Origin: Promethearchaeota archaeon | GTDB lineage: Archaea; Asgardarchaeota; Lokiarchaeia; Sigyniarchaeales; SOKP01 | Direction: 5' to 3' | Length of the DNA stretch: 64,000 bases | Assembly (NCBI GenBank): GCA_019057795.1 | Contig: JAHLWS010000038.1 | Coordinates: 1 to 64,000, forward strand | Shown: one piece after another, positions 63,082 to 64,000 of the stretch | Layout: every line of letters begins with the position of its first letter | Numbering within the stretch: the first letter of the stretch is position 1 | Notes under the pieces: model-generated | Told to the model about the DNA's origin: nothing | Seen by the model: only the letters and a program-made list of their open reading frames with translations | The model's database searches: none | Program-made: the position numbers and the translations under genes

Positions 63082-64000
63082 CTATTTCCCCGATAAATAT
63101 AAAATCATTGCTGAAACAAATAAATCATTTTTCTCGTTCATAGATAATTGCTCATCTATGCTTTGCAAACCATCAAGTGAAACTTTGAACTTTCTGAAGA
63201 GTAATTCATCAAAGATCATTATATGAGGATTTGAAAATACCGCGCCGTTTTTTGTTTCTTTTCGTAGCAGTTTTCTAAATTCAGGATCTAGCCAGATTCT
63301 AAAAGGACCAGGGCTATGTTCTGCTTTATGTTTTATGTTGAATTTATTTTTAAGATTAATAATAACATCAAAGACAGTTTCGCATATTAGTTTCAAATTT
63401 TTTTCTTTTTCTTTGTAGAAATACTGAATCGGGACTGGTAAGCGCATATGTAATAGTAATCCTTGACCCTTCCGAAAGTTTATGTGACCGTATCCAAAAA
63501 TTACTTTATGGAACCCGTGCTTTATAAATAGTTCATTTATAGTCTCAATAATATCTGGTAAGTTTTTTGGTTCGCTTAAGATATCTTCAAACCCTGGAAA
63601 TGCGATATAATCGGTAGATTTGTCTTCAGTTTGGATTATTAAAGCAAAGGAAGAACGTTCTTGGAGATAATCTTGAAATTCTTCTTCGGTTAATATTTTC
63701 CAAGAACAATCAGCCTGCCGTTTCATTACATCAATAAATTTATCAACACTATTCTTTGATCCTTCAATAAGGGCCGCCCATTTCACCTTTTTATTCTTTT
63801 TGCTTTCTCCCCCAAGTTCGCTAAACTTTCCAGGAAGTTTTTCATCTGAAATTACAAATTCACTAACTAAGGGAAAAATCTTAGAATCTAAAACTGATTG
63901 CAAACCCTTAAACGCTAAATTTAAATTATATCCATATATAATAGCTTGTTTTAAATTAGTTTCAGGACGATATAATCGAAATACAGCGCTCAATATTACG
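63082..64000 (-). CDS. FAD-linked oxidase, C-terminal part (truncated at window end)
   Basis: The minus frame is open to the edge: 64000 continues with codons before the TTG at 63993, so the start lies outside. Visible part: 'KAEHSPGPFRIWLDPEFRKL' and 'GFHKVIFGYGHINFRKGQGL', which match the C-terminal region of the D-lactate/glycolate-type FAD-linked oxidases (the usual 'HG-x-G' region). The FAD-binding N-terminal domain is not in the window. Role: oxidation of a 2-hydroxyacid (inference). Confidence 0.7.
   Translation of the reverse strand, partial: VILSAVFRLYRPETNLKQAIIYGYNLNLAFKGLQSVLDSKIFPLVSEFVISDEKLPGKFSELGGESKKNKKVKWAALIEGSKNSVDKFIDVMKRQADCSWKILTEEEFQDYLQERSSFALIIQTEDKSTDYIAFPGFEDILSEPKNLPDIIETINELFIKHGFHKVIFGYGHINFRKGQGLLLHMRLPVPIQYFYKEKEKNLKLICETVFDVIINLKNKFNIKHKAEHSPGPFRIWLDPEFRKLLRKETKNGAVFSNPHIMIFDELLFRKFKVSLDGLQSIDEQLSMNEKNDLFVSAMILYLSGK

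Noticed and set aside
1..64000. tRNA genes and CRISPR arrays
   Set aside because: No T-arm (GGTTCGAATCC-like) with matching acceptor stems and no regularly spaced repeats were found by eye.

Overview
The window is AT-rich DNA (clearly well under 40% GC by eye) with archaeal hallmarks: an archaeal-type ribosomal protein uS10, an archaeal-type SRP (7S) RNA gene with both the helix 6 and helix 8 signatures, an Lrp-type regulator, anaerobic enzymes (aldehyde ferredoxin oxidoreductase, a glycyl radical enzyme with its activase, radical SAM proteins) and small proteins with a longin-like domain or a winged-helix plus Roadblock/LC7 domain. That mix, together with two candidate selenoprotein genes, points to an Asgard archaeon, most likely of the Lokiarchaeia type. 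The lineage is an inference; no 16S rRNA or translation factor is present to settle it.

Layout. 0-2.8 kb: small regulators, an Hsp20 chaperone and a strongly folded intergenic element. 2.9-6.3 kb: oligoendopeptidase F and a single-chain GMP synthase, both on the minus strand. 6.6-17 kb: a nitrogen and electron-transfer island with three intact Glu/Leu/Phe/Val dehydrogenases, one broken copy, and a four-gene operon (NuoE-like, NuoF fused to GltD, a NuoG-like iron-sulfur protein, GltB-type synthase) that looks like an NADH-linked glutamate synthase or flavin-based electron-bifurcating complex. 17-28 kb: transporters, a longin-like protein, a START-like protein, nucleotide-sugar dehydrogenase, rhomboid protease, DUF2961 protein, two CheY-like receivers, and at 21.2-21.8 kb two tiny genes with in-frame TGA codons, each followed at nearly the same distance by the same folded RNA motif. 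27.7-38 kb: methyltransferase and radical SAM gene in one frame separated by TGA, two inverted paralogous membrane acyltransferases flanking rps10, a cation-efflux/NifX fusion, an IMPase/FBPase, a UroD-like protein, a DNA glycosylase, and the SRP RNA. 38.7-43.2 kb: a membrane protein, an alpha/beta hydrolase and two tandem Ldh2-type dehydrogenases.

43-52 kb holds a second cation-efflux protein and then a probable metabolic unit: flavin reductase with a 2Fe-2S domain and a phytoene-desaturase-like flavoprotein (overlapping genes), divergent from an SCP2-glycyl radical enzyme fusion and its activase. 52.1-54.7 kb is a three-gene accessory module (TIGR04255-type protein plus two unknowns) bounded by repeated copies of the 3' end of the activase gene, suggesting insertion or segmental duplication at that site. 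55-64 kb carries a wHTH-Roadblock protein, aldehyde ferredoxin oxidoreductase divergent from a radical SAM gene, a membrane-dipeptidase-like protein, a QueG-like iron-sulfur protein, a DUF1848 protein and the C-terminal part of an FAD-linked oxidase cut by the window edge.

Taken together the genes suit an anaerobic amino-acid and peptide fermenter: peptidases feed amino-acid dehydrogenases, the NuoEF/GltBD-like complex exchanges electrons between NAD(P)H, ferredoxin and glutamate, and AOR, Ldh2 and glycyl-radical chemistry handle the acids. No tRNA, CRISPR array, transposase or integrase was recognised.
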